Origin: CAVRTM01 sp963724015
Lineage (GTDB): Bacteria > Actinomycetota > Actinomycetes > Actinomycetales > Dermatophilaceae
Direction: 5' to 3'
NCBI GenBank assembly: GCA_963724015.1
Contig: CAVRTM010000004.1
Coordinates: forward strand, 930,001 to 994,000
DNA: 64,000 nt
Part shown: positions 8,369 through 16,748 of the stretch, piece by piece
How positions within the stretch are numbered: the stretch's first letter is position 1
Layout of the letters: each line of letters begins with the position of its first letter
The notes under the pieces: generated by a model
The model's input: the letters and a program-made list of their open reading frames with translations, nothing else
Databases searched by the model: none
Told to the model about the DNA's origin: nothing
Translations under genes and position numbers: made by a program

Positions 8369-9903
8369 AGCTGGGTCGCACCCGGTCGGTGGCGCTGGCC
8401 GGGCTGGAGGGTGCGCTGGTCGACGTCGAGGCGGACCTGGTGCAGGGGCTGCCGCAGTTCCTGATCAGCGGTCTGCCGGACGCGGCGTGCAAGCAGTCCC
8501 CGGACCGGATCAAGGCCGCCGCGGCGAACTCCGGGGTGCCGGTGCCCAACCGGCGCTGGACCGTCAACCTCTCGCCGGCCTCGATGCCCAAGGGTGGCAG
8601 CGGCTTCGACCTGCCGATCGCGGTCGCCGTGCTCGCCGCAGCGGGCCTGCTCCCGGCGCAGGTGGTGGCGCCGATGGTGCACGTCGGCGAGCTGGGCCTG
8701 GACGGGTCGGTGCGGCCGGTGCGCGGGGTGCTGCCTGCCGTGATGGCCGCGGCCCGGCTCGGCGTGACGTCCGTGGTCGTGCCGGCCGACAACGCGGCCG
8801 AGGCGGCGCTCGTGCCGGGCATGCGGGTGCTGCCGGCGCGGCACCTGTCCGAGCTGGTTCGCCGCTACCGCCTGCTGGGCAAGGGCGGGGTGCCGCAGGA
8901 CGAGCCGGTCGCGGCAGCGTCGGTCGGCGAGCCGGAGGCGGTGCCCGACCTGCGCGACGTCGTGGGCCAGGACGAGGCGCGCCTGGCGCTGGAGATCGCG
9001 GCGGCGGGCGGGCACCACCTGTTCATGGTGGGACCGCCGGGCGCTGGCAAGACCATGCTGGCCGAGCGGCTGCCCGGGCTGCTGCCGGCCCTGGAGCCCG
9101 GGCATGCCCTGGAGGTGACGGCGATCCAGTCGCTGCTGGGCGTCCTGCCCCGGTCTGGAGCGCTGGTGTCCCGTCCACCGTTCGTGGCGCCGCACCACGG
9201 TGCCTCGATGGCGGCGATCATCGGCGGCGGCAGCGGCTTCATCCGCCCCGGCGCGATCTCCCGGGCCCACCGCGGCGTGCTGTTCCTCGACGAGGGTCCG
9301 GAGTTCAAGCAGTCGGTGCTGCAGGCGCTGCGGCAGCCGGCCGAGTCCGGCGAGGTGACCATCGCCCGCGCGTCTGGGGTGGTCCGCTACCCGGCCCGGT
9401 TCCAGCTCGTGCTCGCCGCCAACCCGTGCCCGTGCGGCCGCGGGTTCGGCAAGGGGGTCGACTGCTCCTGCTCGCCACGGGCGCGCCGCGACTACATGGG
9501 CAAGCTGGTGGGGCCGCTGCTGGACCGGGTCGACCTGCAGCTGCAGGTGCACGCCGTCAGCCGGGCCGCGCTGGCCCAGCCTTCCGGGGAGACGAGCGCG
9601 GTCGTGGCCGCTCGGGTGCTGCGGGCACGCGAGGTGCAGGCCGAGCGGCTGGCCGGCACCGGGTGGCAGGTCAACGCCGAGGTGCCCGGGCCGATGATGC
9701 GCCGCAGCGTCTTCCGCCTGCCGCGCGAGGCGACCGTGGATCTCGACCGGGCGATCGAGCGGGGCGCGCTGACGCTGCGGGGCTACGACCGGGTGCTCAA
9801 GCTGGCGTGGACCGTGCGGGACCTGGACGGCGGCGGCACCCCGACCCGGTCGGACGTGGGCCTGGCGCTCACCCTGCGGGCACGCGCCGCGGTGGCGGCA
9901 TGA
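8365..9903 (+). CDS. comM: YifB/ComM family Mg-chelatase-like AAA+ ATPase
   Basis: ComM is a hexameric AAA+ helicase that promotes branch migration during integration of incoming DNA. The 512-residue protein has the N-terminal Lon-like domain (GLPQFLISGLPDAACKQ, about residues 29-45), the Walker A GPPGAGKT (about 222-229), Walker B LFLDEGPEF (about 307-315, with Gly where Ala or Leu is common), the zinc-like CPCG...CSCSP segment (about 355-375) and a C-terminal Mg-chelatase helical domain. It is translationally coupled to yraN before and dprA after (ATGA overlap), a DNA-uptake/recombination operon. Confidence 0.94.
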   Translation: MKLGRTRSVALAGLEGALVDVEADLVQGLPQFLISGLPDAACKQSPDRIKAAAANSGVPVPNRRWTVNLSPASMPKGGSGFDLPIAVAVLAAAGLLPAQVVAPMVHVGELGLDGSVRPVRGVLPAVMAAARLGVTSVVVPADNAAEAALVPGMRVLPARHLSELVRRYRLLGKGGVPQDEPVAAASVGEPEAVPDLRDVVGQDEARLALEIAAAGGHHLFMVGPPGAGKTMLAERLPGLLPALEPGHALEVTAIQSLLGVLPRSGALVSRPPFVAPHHGASMAAIIGGGSGFIRPGAISRAHRGVLFLDEGPEFKQSVLQALRQPAESGEVTIARASGVVRYPARFQLVLAANPCPCGRGFGKGVDCSCSPRARRDYMGKLVGPLLDRVDLQLQVHAVSRAALAQPSGETSAVVAARVLRAREVQAERLAGTGWQVNAEVPGPMMRRSVFRLPREATVDLDRAIERGALTLRGYDRVLKLAWTVRDLDGGGTPTRSDVGLALTLRARAAVAA

Positions 9904-11111
9904 TCGCCGCGGGGGCCGCGGGGGCCGCGGGGGGCTGGCGCGGCGGCGCCGGCAGTGGCGGCGCCGGGAGCATGACGGGGCGGGCGGGCCCTGCGGTGCC
10001 GACCGACGACGTGCGGCTCGCCCGGGCGGCGTGGAGCCGGATCGCCGAGCCGGGTGACGTGACCGCGTCACGGCTGGTTGCCGCGCGCGGGCCGGTGCAG
10101 GCGCTCGCCGACGTCGCAGCGGCGGCGCACCCGGGCCTCGCCCGGTTCCTGCCCCGGCTCGAGCACCTGGACGCCCAGCGGGACGTCGACGTGGCCACGC
10201 GCCTCGGTGCCCGCGTGGTCTGCCCCGAGGACGAGCAGTGGCCCGGCGGTCTGGACGACCTCGACTGCCCGCCCTTCTGTCTGTGGGTGCGCGGCGACGT
10301 GGACCTGGCCGAGGTCTCCGCACGGTCGGTGGCCGTGGTCGGCGCCCGCAGCGCCACGGCGTACGGCGAGCTGGTGGCGACCGAGATGGCCGCCGGCCTC
10401 GGCGAGCGCGGCTTCACCGTGGTCTCCGGCGCCGCCTTCGGCATCGACGCGGCCGCGCACCGGGGAGCGCTGGCCACGGGGGCGGTCACCCTGGCCGTGC
10501 TCGCCGGTGGGGTGGACCGGCCCTACCCCTCCGCCCACGCGCGCCTGATCGACCGCATCCGCGAGGTCGGCGCCGTGGTGAGCGAGGTTCCGCCGGGCTC
10601 GGCCCCGACGCGTCCACGGTTCCTCCAGCGCAACCGGATGATTGCCACGATGACCCAGGGCACGGTGGTCGTGGAGGCCGGGCTCAGATCCGGCTCGCTC
10701 AACACGGCACGCACGGCGGCCGAACACCAGCGCGTGGTGGCGTGCGTGCCCGGACCGGTGACCTCGATGATGTCGGCCGGCTGCCACCAGGCCGTGCGCG
10801 ACGGCATCGGGGTCCTGGTGACCGACGCGGCCGAGGCGGCCGAGGCGATCGGCCGGCTGGGCCAGGATCTGGCGCCGCGCCAGCGCGCACCGGAGCGACC
10901 CGGGGACGACCTGGACGAGACGGCAGCCCGGGTGCTCGCGTCCCTCCCGGTGCGGCGCGGGGTCACGGTGGATCGGCTGACCGTCGTGGCTGGCCTCCCG
11001 GCCGTGACCGTCGTGGGGGTGCTGGGCCGGCTGGAGCTGACCGGGCTCGCCGAGCGGGAGGGGCAGGGATGGCGACAGGGCGCCGCCGCCCGGCAGCGGC
11101 GTCACGGGTGA
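9900..11111 (+). CDS. dprA: DNA-processing protein DprA
   Basis: DprA binds incoming single-stranded DNA and loads RecA. The 403-residue protein has an N-terminal helical part, the Rossmann core (VAVVGARSATAYGE, then VVSGAAFGIDAAAHRGAL, then LAGGVDRPYPSAH and PTRPRFLQRNRMIA) at about residues 140-250, and a C-terminal winged-helix domain (LDETAARVLASLPVRRGVTV onward). The ATG at 9900 overlaps the comM stop. The first 24 residues are Gly/Ala rich and a second ATG at 9972 may be the real start. Confidence 0.94.
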   Translation: MIAAGAAGAAGGWRGGAGSGGAGSMTGRAGPAVPTDDVRLARAAWSRIAEPGDVTASRLVAARGPVQALADVAAAAHPGLARFLPRLEHLDAQRDVDVATRLGARVVCPEDEQWPGGLDDLDCPPFCLWVRGDVDLAEVSARSVAVVGARSATAYGELVATEMAAGLGERGFTVVSGAAFGIDAAAHRGALATGAVTLAVLAGGVDRPYPSAHARLIDRIREVGAVVSEVPPGSAPTRPRFLQRNRMIATMTQGTVVVEAGLRSGSLNTARTAAEHQRVVACVPGPVTSMMSAGCHQAVRDGIGVLVTDAAEAAEAIGRLGQDLAPRQRAPERPGDDLDETAARVLASLPVRRGVTVDRLTVVAGLPAVTVVGVLGRLELTGLAEREGQGWRQGAAARQRRHG

Positions 11112-11196
11112 CCCGGCGAGGGTCGGCTCCTTCGCCCGGCGTGGCGCGCGGGCGATGTGCTTGCTCTCGGTGGCGCCGTGCGCCAGCGTGAGGGTC

Positions 11197-12105
11197 GTGG
11201 AGCCGACCGACGACGCCGTGACGGTCTTCGCCCGTCACCTTCGCTCGGAGCGGGGGCTGTCCGAGCACACACGTCGGGCCTACCTCGGCGATGTGGCGGG
11301 CCTCCTGGCCTTCGCGGCGGAGCGCGGCGTCGGCGATCTGCGGGACCTGACGCTCTCGGACCTGCGCTCCTGGCTGGCTCAGCTGTCGGACCGGGGGGCG
11401 GCGCGTGCGACCGTGGCTCGTCGGGCGGCGGCCGCCCGAGCCTTCTTGCGCTGGGCGCACCACACGGGCCGGATCGACAGTGACCCGTCGCTGCGGCTGG
11501 TCGCGCCACGCCGGACCCGGACGCTGCCGGGCGTGCTCCGGCAGGACGAGGCGACCGGGCTGCTGGACGTCGCCGCCGTCGCGGCCGACGACGACGACCC
11601 GGTCCACCTGCGCGACCGCGCCGTGCTGGAGCTGCTCTACGCCAGCGGCATCCGCGTCGGCGAGCTGGTCGGGCTGGACGTCGACGACGTGGACTTCGGC
11701 ACCGACGTCGTCACGGTCATGGGCAAGGGGGCCAAGGAACGCAGCGTCCCGTTCGGACGTCCTGCACGCGTCGCGCTGACCGCGTGGATCGAAGGTGGCC
11801 GACCCCGCCTGGCCGCGGCCGTGAGCGGACCGGCGTTGTTCCTCGGCCGCCGCGGACGCCGGGTGGACCCGCGGCAGGTGCGGTCGGCCGTGCACGCGAT
11901 GCTCGCGCACGTCGACGGCGCCCCCGACCTGGGGCCGCACGGCCTGCGGCACAGCGCCGCCACGCACCTGCTGGAGGGCGGCGCGGACCTGCGCACCGTC
12001 CAGGAGATGCTCGGCCACGCCAGCCTGGCGACCACGCAGATCTACACCCATGTGTCAGTAGAGCGCCTGCGGACCTCCTACCAGCAGGCGCACCCCCGTG
12101 CCTGA
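11197..12105 (+). CDS. xerC: Tyrosine recombinase XerC
   Basis: XerC/XerD recombinases resolve chromosome dimers at dif. The protein (302 residues from GTG 11197, or 316 from ATG 11155) has the SAM-like core-binding domain (FARHLRSERGLSEHTRRAYL) and the catalytic domain with R in SGIRVGEL (about residue 153), K in MGKGAKERSV, H-x-x-R in HGLRHSAATH (about 248-251), H in LGHASLATT and the Tyr nucleophile in TQIYTHVS (about 283). All catalytic residues are present. GTG 11197 fits the family length better; neither start has a strong Shine-Dalgarno. It is a housekeeping Xer and not a phage integrase, judging by its place after dprA. Confidence 0.92.
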   Translation: MEPTDDAVTVFARHLRSERGLSEHTRRAYLGDVAGLLAFAAERGVGDLRDLTLSDLRSWLAQLSDRGAARATVARRAAAARAFLRWAHHTGRIDSDPSLRLVAPRRTRTLPGVLRQDEATGLLDVAAVAADDDDPVHLRDRAVLELLYASGIRVGELVGLDVDDVDFGTDVVTVMGKGAKERSVPFGRPARVALTAWIEGGRPRLAAAVSGPALFLGRRGRRVDPRQVRSAVHAMLAHVDGAPDLGPHGLRHSAATHLLEGGADLRTVQEMLGHASLATTQIYTHVSVERLRTSYQQAHPRA

Positions 12106-12349
12106 GTCCCCGCGAGCAGTCTGTACCTCCGACCGGCACGCGACGTCTCCCGCCACCTGGTCGACCAGGTCAACCACGAGGTCGGGCACGGGCCGGGGCG
12201 CGTGCACCGGTCCTGTCCTGTCCCAGCCCAGCCCGTCGCCCGCCGGTCACGGTCCAGCAGATCTTGACGCTGCAGGGGTGCAGCGCTGGCCCTTCCCGTT
12301 CGGCGCCTGACCCGCCTGGGAACGGGCTCCCGCTGCCCGGTGGAACCGA

Positions 12350-12367
12350 CGCCTGCCGGGGCAGGCG
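12350..12367. terminator. GC-rich palindrome between convergent xerC and M23 genes
   Basis: CGCCTGCC at 12350-12357 and GGCAGGCG at 12360-12367 are perfect inverted repeats in the 286-base gap between two convergent genes. It could act as a terminator for either; there is no T tract. Nothing else is evident in 12106-12349. Confidence 0.35.
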
Positions 12368-12391
12368 GGCGGGCGGCCGGCCTTGCGCACG

Positions 12392-13039
12392 TCAGCGCAT
12401 CGGCAACAGCACCGGATGGCCCGGGTCGAGCAGCGCCAGGGGGTCCCGGTAGGTGTCGCCCGAGACCGCACCCCAGTGCAGGCACGCCAGGGGCTGACAG
12501 TGGCCCGGAGCCGCCGAGAGGGTGCCGAGGCGGTCGCCGCGACGCACGGTCGTGCCGACCGCCGCTCGCCCGTCCACCGGCTCGTAGGTGGTCCGCAGGC
12601 CTCCCGCGTGCCGGACGGTGACCACGCCCCGGCCCGCCACCACGCCGGAGAAGGTCACCGTCCCGGCACCGGCGGTCAGCACCGGTTGCCCGACGGCCGC
12701 GGCCAGGTCCACGCCCCGGTGACCGGGTGACCAGGCGTGCGCCGGTGGCAGGAACCGGCGGCGGACCTCGGGGCGGGGCGCCAGCGGCCACGTCCACCGG
12801 CCGCTGGGGGCGGTGACGCCGGCGACGGGCCCGCCTCGCGGCGGGCCGAGGCCCAGAGGTCGGAGGAACAACGGGCCGGGTGTGACGGGCACGCCGGCGG
12901 AGCGCCCGGCGAACGCCGCAGGGACCGGTCCGGCGACCGACGGTGCGCGCGAGGAGGTCCTCGCGGCGGGTCCCGACGGCAGCAGGACCGCCGTCGCGAG
13001 GACGGGAACGACGAGGGCGAGCGGCAGCAGCGGCTTCAT
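12392..13039 (-). CDS. Secreted M23 family (LytM) peptidase
   Basis: This 215-residue protein begins with a signal peptide or membrane anchor (MKPLLPLALVVPVLATAVLL) and ends in an M23 peptidase domain that would act on peptidoglycan cross-links outside the membrane. The zinc-ligand motif HRGVDLAA (H-x-x-x-D) is present near residue 110, and the second motif, normally H-x-H, reads CLHWGAVSGD near residue 190, with Cys in place of the first His. That CLHW form is, to my knowledge, common in actinobacterial members, so activity is uncertain but not excluded. The start is the ATG whose complement is at 13037-13039. Confidence 0.88.
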   Translation of the reverse strand: MKPLLPLALVVPVLATAVLLPSGPAARTSSRAPSVAGPVPAAFAGRSAGVPVTPGPLFLRPLGLGPPRGGPVAGVTAPSGRWTWPLAPRPEVRRRFLPPAHAWSPGHRGVDLAAAVGQPVLTAGAGTVTFSGVVAGRGVVTVRHAGGLRTTYEPVDGRAAVGTTVRRGDRLGTLSAAPGHCQPLACLHWGAVSGDTYRDPLALLDPGHPVLLPMR

Positions 13040-13200
13040 GCCGCCCACGCTCGCGGCCCGGGGTGGGCGGAGGACAGGCCCGACCGGCGACCTGTGGAGG
13101 GTGGGAGAGCGCAGGCGGCACGTGTGGACAGGGCGCAGGGGCCCCGCGCGGGTGGAGCGGCAGCCGTCCGCAGGGTGGCAGTGGCGTCCCCGCGCGACCG

Positions 13201-14364
13201 TCAGCCGGGGGAGAGGGCGGCGAGCCTGGAGACGGCCTCGTGCAGCACGTCGTCCCGCTTGCAGAACGCGAAGCGCACCAGCGTGCGGGCCGCCTCGGGG
13301 TCGTCGTGGAACACCGACACGGGCACCCCGACGACGCCGCAGAGCCCGGGCAGCCGGCGGCAGAACGCCAAGGCGTCCGTCACCCCCAGGGGAGCGGCGT
13401 CGGCGATGACGAAGTAGGTCCCGGCCGGCCGGGTCACCTGCAGCCCACCGGCGCGCAGGCCCTCGCACAGCAGGTCGCGCTTGGCCTGCAGCGACGACGC
13501 CAGCTCGGCATACACGGAGTCCTCCAGCCCCAGCGCCACGGCCACCGCCGGCTGGAACGGACCGCTGGCCACGAAGGTGAGGAACTGCTTGACGGTCCGC
13601 ACCGCCGTCACCGCCGCCTCGGGGCCGTGCACCCAGCCGACCTTCCACCCCGTCGCCGAGAAGGTCTTGCCGGCCGAGGAGATGGTGAGGGTGCGGTCCG
13701 CCATACCGGGCAGGGTGGCCACGGGGACGTGCTCGGCGCCGTCGAAGACCAGGTGCTCGTAGACCTCGTCGGTGACCACCCAGGCGTCGTGCTCGCGCGC
13801 CAGGGCACAGACCAGCTCCAGCTCGGCGCGCGAGAAGACCTTGCCGGTCGGGTTGTGCGGGCTGTTCAGCAGGACGAGCCGGGTCCGGGAGGAGAACGCG
13901 GCCCGCAGCGACGCCTCGTCGACCGCGAAGTCGGGAAAGCGCAGCACCGAGGTCCGCCGTACGGCGCCGGCGAGGGCGATCGTGGCGGCGTAGGAGTCGT
14001 AGTAGGGCTCGAACGTCACCACCTCGTCGCCCGGCTCGCACAGCGCGAGGACCACGGCGGCGATGGCCTCGGTGGCACCCGCCGTCACCAGCACCTCGCG
14101 GTCCGGGTCCACCTCGAGGCCGTAGAACCGCCGCTGGTGCGCCGCGATCGCGGTCCGCAGCTCCGGCATCCCGGGCCCCGGCGGGTACTGGTTGCGCCCC
14201 GACTCGATGGCGTGCGTGGCGGCCGCGAGCATCTGCGGCGGACCGTCCGTGTCGGGGAAGCCCTGCCCGAGGTTGATCGCGCCGGTGGTGGCGGCCAGGG
14301 CGCTCATCTCGGCGAAGATCGTGGTGCCGAAGCCCTGCATGCGCTCCACCAGCGGATTTCCCAT
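13201..14364 (-). CDS. Class I/II PLP-dependent aminotransferase
   Basis: This 387-residue fold-type I aminotransferase resembles the YbdL/kynurenine-oxoglutarate/DapC group. The PLP site is intact: TAGATEAI near residue 95, SPHNPTGKVFSR (about 168-179), TDEVYEHLVFDG (about 200-211) and the Schiff-base Lys in SSAGKTFSATGWKVGW (about 233). The substrate cannot be set from sequence; methionine, kynurenine and succinyl-diaminopimelate aminotransferases all share these motifs. It is a single gene, divergent from rpsB. A -10 box TAGCCT ends 7 bases before its ATG, pointing to a leaderless transcript. Confidence 0.9.
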   Translation of the reverse strand: MGNPLVERMQGFGTTIFAEMSALAATTGAINLGQGFPDTDGPPQMLAAATHAIESGRNQYPPGPGMPELRTAIAAHQRRFYGLEVDPDREVLVTAGATEAIAAVVLALCEPGDEVVTFEPYYDSYAATIALAGAVRRTSVLRFPDFAVDEASLRAAFSSRTRLVLLNSPHNPTGKVFSRAELELVCALAREHDAWVVTDEVYEHLVFDGAEHVPVATLPGMADRTLTISSAGKTFSATGWKVGWVHGPEAAVTAVRTVKQFLTFVASGPFQPAVAVALGLEDSVYAELASSLQAKRDLLCEGLRAGGLQVTRPAGTYFVIADAAPLGVTDALAFCRRLPGLCGVVGVPVSVFHDDPEAARTLVRFAFCKRDDVLHEAVSRLAALSPG

Positions 14365-14371
14365 GCCGGGC

Positions 14372-14377
14372 AGGCTA
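14372..14377 (-). promoter_or_regulatory. -10 box of the aminotransferase gene
   Basis: On the minus strand TAGCCT is followed by 7 bases and then the ATG at 14364, the spacing expected for a leaderless actinobacterial mRNA. Confidence 0.45.
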
Positions 14378-14464
14378 GCCGTAGCATGACACCACGTGCA
14401 GTCTGCCTCCCGCACTTGCCGGGGCCGCGGATCGCACGAATTCGCGCGCCTCCCCACCGTCTCC

Positions 14465-14491
14465 CATCCGGTGCCCTCAGGGCACCGGATG
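14465..14491. terminator. Perfect inverted repeat upstream of rpsB
   Basis: CATCCGGTGCCCT (14465-14477) and AGGGCACCGGATG (14479-14491) are perfect inverted repeats around a single C. The hairpin lies 129 bases before rpsB and could attenuate the rpsB leader or be a regulator site; there is no T tract after it. Confidence 0.5.
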
Positions 14492-14620
14492 CACCGACGG
14501 GGCGTACGACCCGCAGTCCCGGACGAGCTCCGGGCGGTCGTCGTCGCAGGCGCCAGGCACGAGGACGGCAATCCCGCCCGACTCGTGGATAACTGGAACG
14601 AACGAAAGCGAGACCACGGC

Positions 14621-15658
14621 ATGGCCGTCGTCACCATGCGCCAGCTCCTCGAGAGCGGCGTCCACTTCGGGCACCAGACCCGACGCTGGAACCCCAAGAT
14701 GAAGCGCTTCATCATGACCGAGCGCAACGGCATCTACATCATCGACCTGCAGCAGTCGCTGACCTACATCAACGACGCCTACGAGTTCGTCAAGGAGACG
14801 GTCGCCCACGGTGGCACCATCCTCTTCGTCGGCACGAAGAAGCAGGCCCAGGAGCCCATCGCCGAGCAGGCGATGCGCGTCGGGATGCCGTACGTCAACC
14901 ACCGCTGGCTCGGTGGCATGCTCACCAACTTCAACACGGTCAGCAAGCGGCTGTCGCGTCTGAAGGAGCTCGAGGAGATCGACTACGACGACGTCGCCGG
15001 GTCGGGTCGCACCAAGAAGGAGCTCCTCGTGATGAAGCGCGAGAAGGTCAAGCTGGAGCGCACCCTCGGCGGTATCCGCGACATGGCCAAGGTCCCCTCG
15101 GCCGTGTGGATCGTGGACACCAAGAAGGAGCACCTGGCGGTCTTCGAGGCGCGCAAGCTCAAGCTGCCCGTCATCGCGATCCTGGACACCAACTGCGACC
15201 CCGACGAGGTCGACTACAAGATCCCCGGCAACGACGACGCGATCCGCTCCGTCACGCTGCTGACCCGCGTGGTCGCCGACGCCGTCGCCGACGGCCTGAT
15301 GGCCCGTTCCGCCGCCCGCGGCGGGGACGTCGGCCAGGAGGGTGTCGTCGCCACCGACGAGCCGATGGCCGAGTGGGAGCGCGAGCTCCTGTCCGGTGAG
15401 GCCAAGGGCGCCGCCGAGACCACCGGCACCGACGAGGCCGCGGCCCGCACCGAGGCCCCGGCCGAGGTTCCCGCCGTCGCCACGGACGCCGCTGCTGCTG
15501 CTGACGCCGCCCCCGCGAACGACGCCGAGGCCGCCGCCGTGGCCGAGTCCGTCTCCGCGCCGGCCGCCGACGCCGGTGCCGCCGACGCCCCCGTCGAGGC
15601 ACCCGCCGAGGCACCCGCTGAGGCGCCCGCCGAGGCACCGGCTGACGCCCAGGCCTGA
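14621..15658 (+). CDS. rpsB: 30S ribosomal protein uS2 with long Ala/Pro/Glu tail
   Basis: uS2 joins the small subunit late and helps dock bS1. The first 230 or so residues are standard (RQLLESGVHFGHQTRRWNPK, GTKKQAQEPIAEQA, HRWLGGMLTNF, KVPSAVWIVDTKKE). The protein is 345 residues against about 240 in E. coli; the extra 100 C-terminal residues are Ala/Glu/Pro rich and end in four copies of an EAPA unit. The ATG at 14621 is chosen because MAVVTMRQLLESGVHFGH is the family start. It begins the rpsB-tsf-pyrH-frr-cdsA-rlmN block. Confidence 0.96.
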   Translation: MAVVTMRQLLESGVHFGHQTRRWNPKMKRFIMTERNGIYIIDLQQSLTYINDAYEFVKETVAHGGTILFVGTKKQAQEPIAEQAMRVGMPYVNHRWLGGMLTNFNTVSKRLSRLKELEEIDYDDVAGSGRTKKELLVMKREKVKLERTLGGIRDMAKVPSAVWIVDTKKEHLAVFEARKLKLPVIAILDTNCDPDEVDYKIPGNDDAIRSVTLLTRVVADAVADGLMARSAARGGDVGQEGVVATDEPMAEWERELLSGEAKGAAETTGTDEAAARTEAPAEVPAVATDAAAAADAAPANDAEAAAVAESVSAPAADAGAADAPVEAPAEAPAEAPAEAPADAQA

Positions 15659-15686
15659 GGCCTGCAGCACGACATCAGAGAAGTTC

Positions 15687-15732
15687 GCGCGCCGGGTCCG
15701 GTCCCCTTGCGAGGGGTCCGCGCCCGGCGCGC
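15687..15732 (+). terminator. Nested hairpin between rpsB and tsf
   Basis: GCGCGCCGGG (15687-15696) pairs with CCCGGCGCGC (15723-15732), and inside it CCCCT (15703-15707) pairs with AGGGG (15712-15716). It lies just before the tsf ribosome binding site (GAAGGAG), so it may be an attenuator or processing site that sets the rpsB to tsf ratio. Confidence 0.55.
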
Positions 15733-15756
15733 ACTGACGAAGGAGAGCAATCAGAT

Positions 15757-16587
15757 ATGGCGAACTACACCGCCGCTGACATCAAGGCGCTGCGCGAGCA
15801 GACCGGTGCCGGCATGCTCGACGTGAAGAAGGCCCTCGACGAGGCCGACGGCGACCGTGCCGCGGCCGCCGAGCTGCTGCGCGTCAAGGGCCTGAAGGGC
15901 ATCACCAAGCGTGAGGGCCGCTCGGCCTCCAACGGCCTGGTGGCCGCCTACGCCGGCGAGGGCGTCGGCACGCTGGTCGAGGTCAACTGCGAGACCGACT
16001 TCGTCGCCAAGGGTGAGCGCTTCATCGCGCTGGCCGACCGCGTCCTCGAGCAGGCCGTGGCCTCCGAGGCCGGCGACGCCGAGACGCTGCTCGCCAGCGA
16101 GATCGAGCCCGGCAAGACCGTGCAGGCCCTGCTCGACGAGGCCAACGCCACCATCGGCGAGAAGATCGAGGTCCGCCGCGTGGCTCGGCTGCAGGGGGAC
16201 GTCGTGACGTCGTACCTGCACAAGACGAGCCCCGACCTGCCCGCCCAGATCGGCGTCCTCGTGGCCGCCGACGGTGGCGACGCGGCCGTCGTCCGCGACG
16301 TCGCGATGCACATCGCCGCGTTCAGCCCGAGCGTCCTGTCCCGCGAGGAGATCCCGGCCGAGACGGTCGAGAACGAGCGCCGGGTCGCCGAGGCCACCGC
16401 GCGCGAGGAGGGCAAGCCCGAGGCGGCGCTGCCCCGGATCGTCGAGGGTCGCGTCAACGGCTACTTCAAGGAGAACGTCCTGCTCGAGCAGCCGTTCGCC
16501 AAGGACGCCAAGAAGACCGTCGCCAAGGTCCTCGAGGAGGCCGGCGCCAAGGCCAGCGGCTTCGCCCGCTTCCGCGTCGGCGCCTGA
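15757..16587 (+). CDS. tsf: Elongation factor Ts
   Basis: EF-Ts recycles EF-Tu by GDP release. The 276-residue protein has the N-terminal UBA-like module (IKALREQTGAGMLDVKKALD, about residues 9-28), the TDFVAK contact motif in NCETDFVAKGERF (about 79-91) and the C-terminal FKENVLLEQPFAKD segment. Length and motifs are normal. AAGGAG at 15741-15746 precedes the ATG at 15757. Confidence 0.97.
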   Translation: MANYTAADIKALREQTGAGMLDVKKALDEADGDRAAAAELLRVKGLKGITKREGRSASNGLVAAYAGEGVGTLVEVNCETDFVAKGERFIALADRVLEQAVASEAGDAETLLASEIEPGKTVQALLDEANATIGEKIEVRRVARLQGDVVTSYLHKTSPDLPAQIGVLVAADGGDAAVVRDVAMHIAAFSPSVLSREEIPAETVENERRVAEATAREEGKPEAALPRIVEGRVNGYFKENVLLEQPFAKDAKKTVAKVLEEAGAKASGFARFRVGA

Positions 16588-16630
16588 GCGTCCATCGCAG
16601 CACCCTGACCGGTACGCCGGTCGCGCCCGT

Positions 16631-16662
16631 CGGCCCCGCACCCCACCCCGGGCGCGGGGCCG
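16631..16662 (+). terminator. GC-rich hairpin between tsf and pyrH
   Basis: CGGCCCCGC (16631-16639) and GCGGGGCCG (16654-16662) form a 9-bp stem with a 14-base loop in the 161-base gap after tsf. It may terminate the rpsB-tsf transcript; pyrH then needs its own promoter, for which AAGTAT at 16707-16712 is a weak -10 candidate. Confidence 0.5.
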
Positions 16663-16748
16663 CCGGCGCACAGGGGCCTGTGTCAGGCTCGGCCCCTCGC
16701 CTGTGGAAGTATCGACCGACCGCCGTCAAACCATGCCCTGGAGGCACC

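Noticed and set aside
8050..10323. Very long minus-strand open frame across comM and dprA
   Set aside because: Typical antisense frame of high-GC coding DNA, Arg/Pro/Gly rich with no domain; the plus-strand genes are unambiguous.
11155..12105. Tyrosine recombinase as an integrase of a mobile island
   Set aside because: Its place after dprA and its length and motifs fit the housekeeping XerC; there is no tRNA or att repeat nearby.
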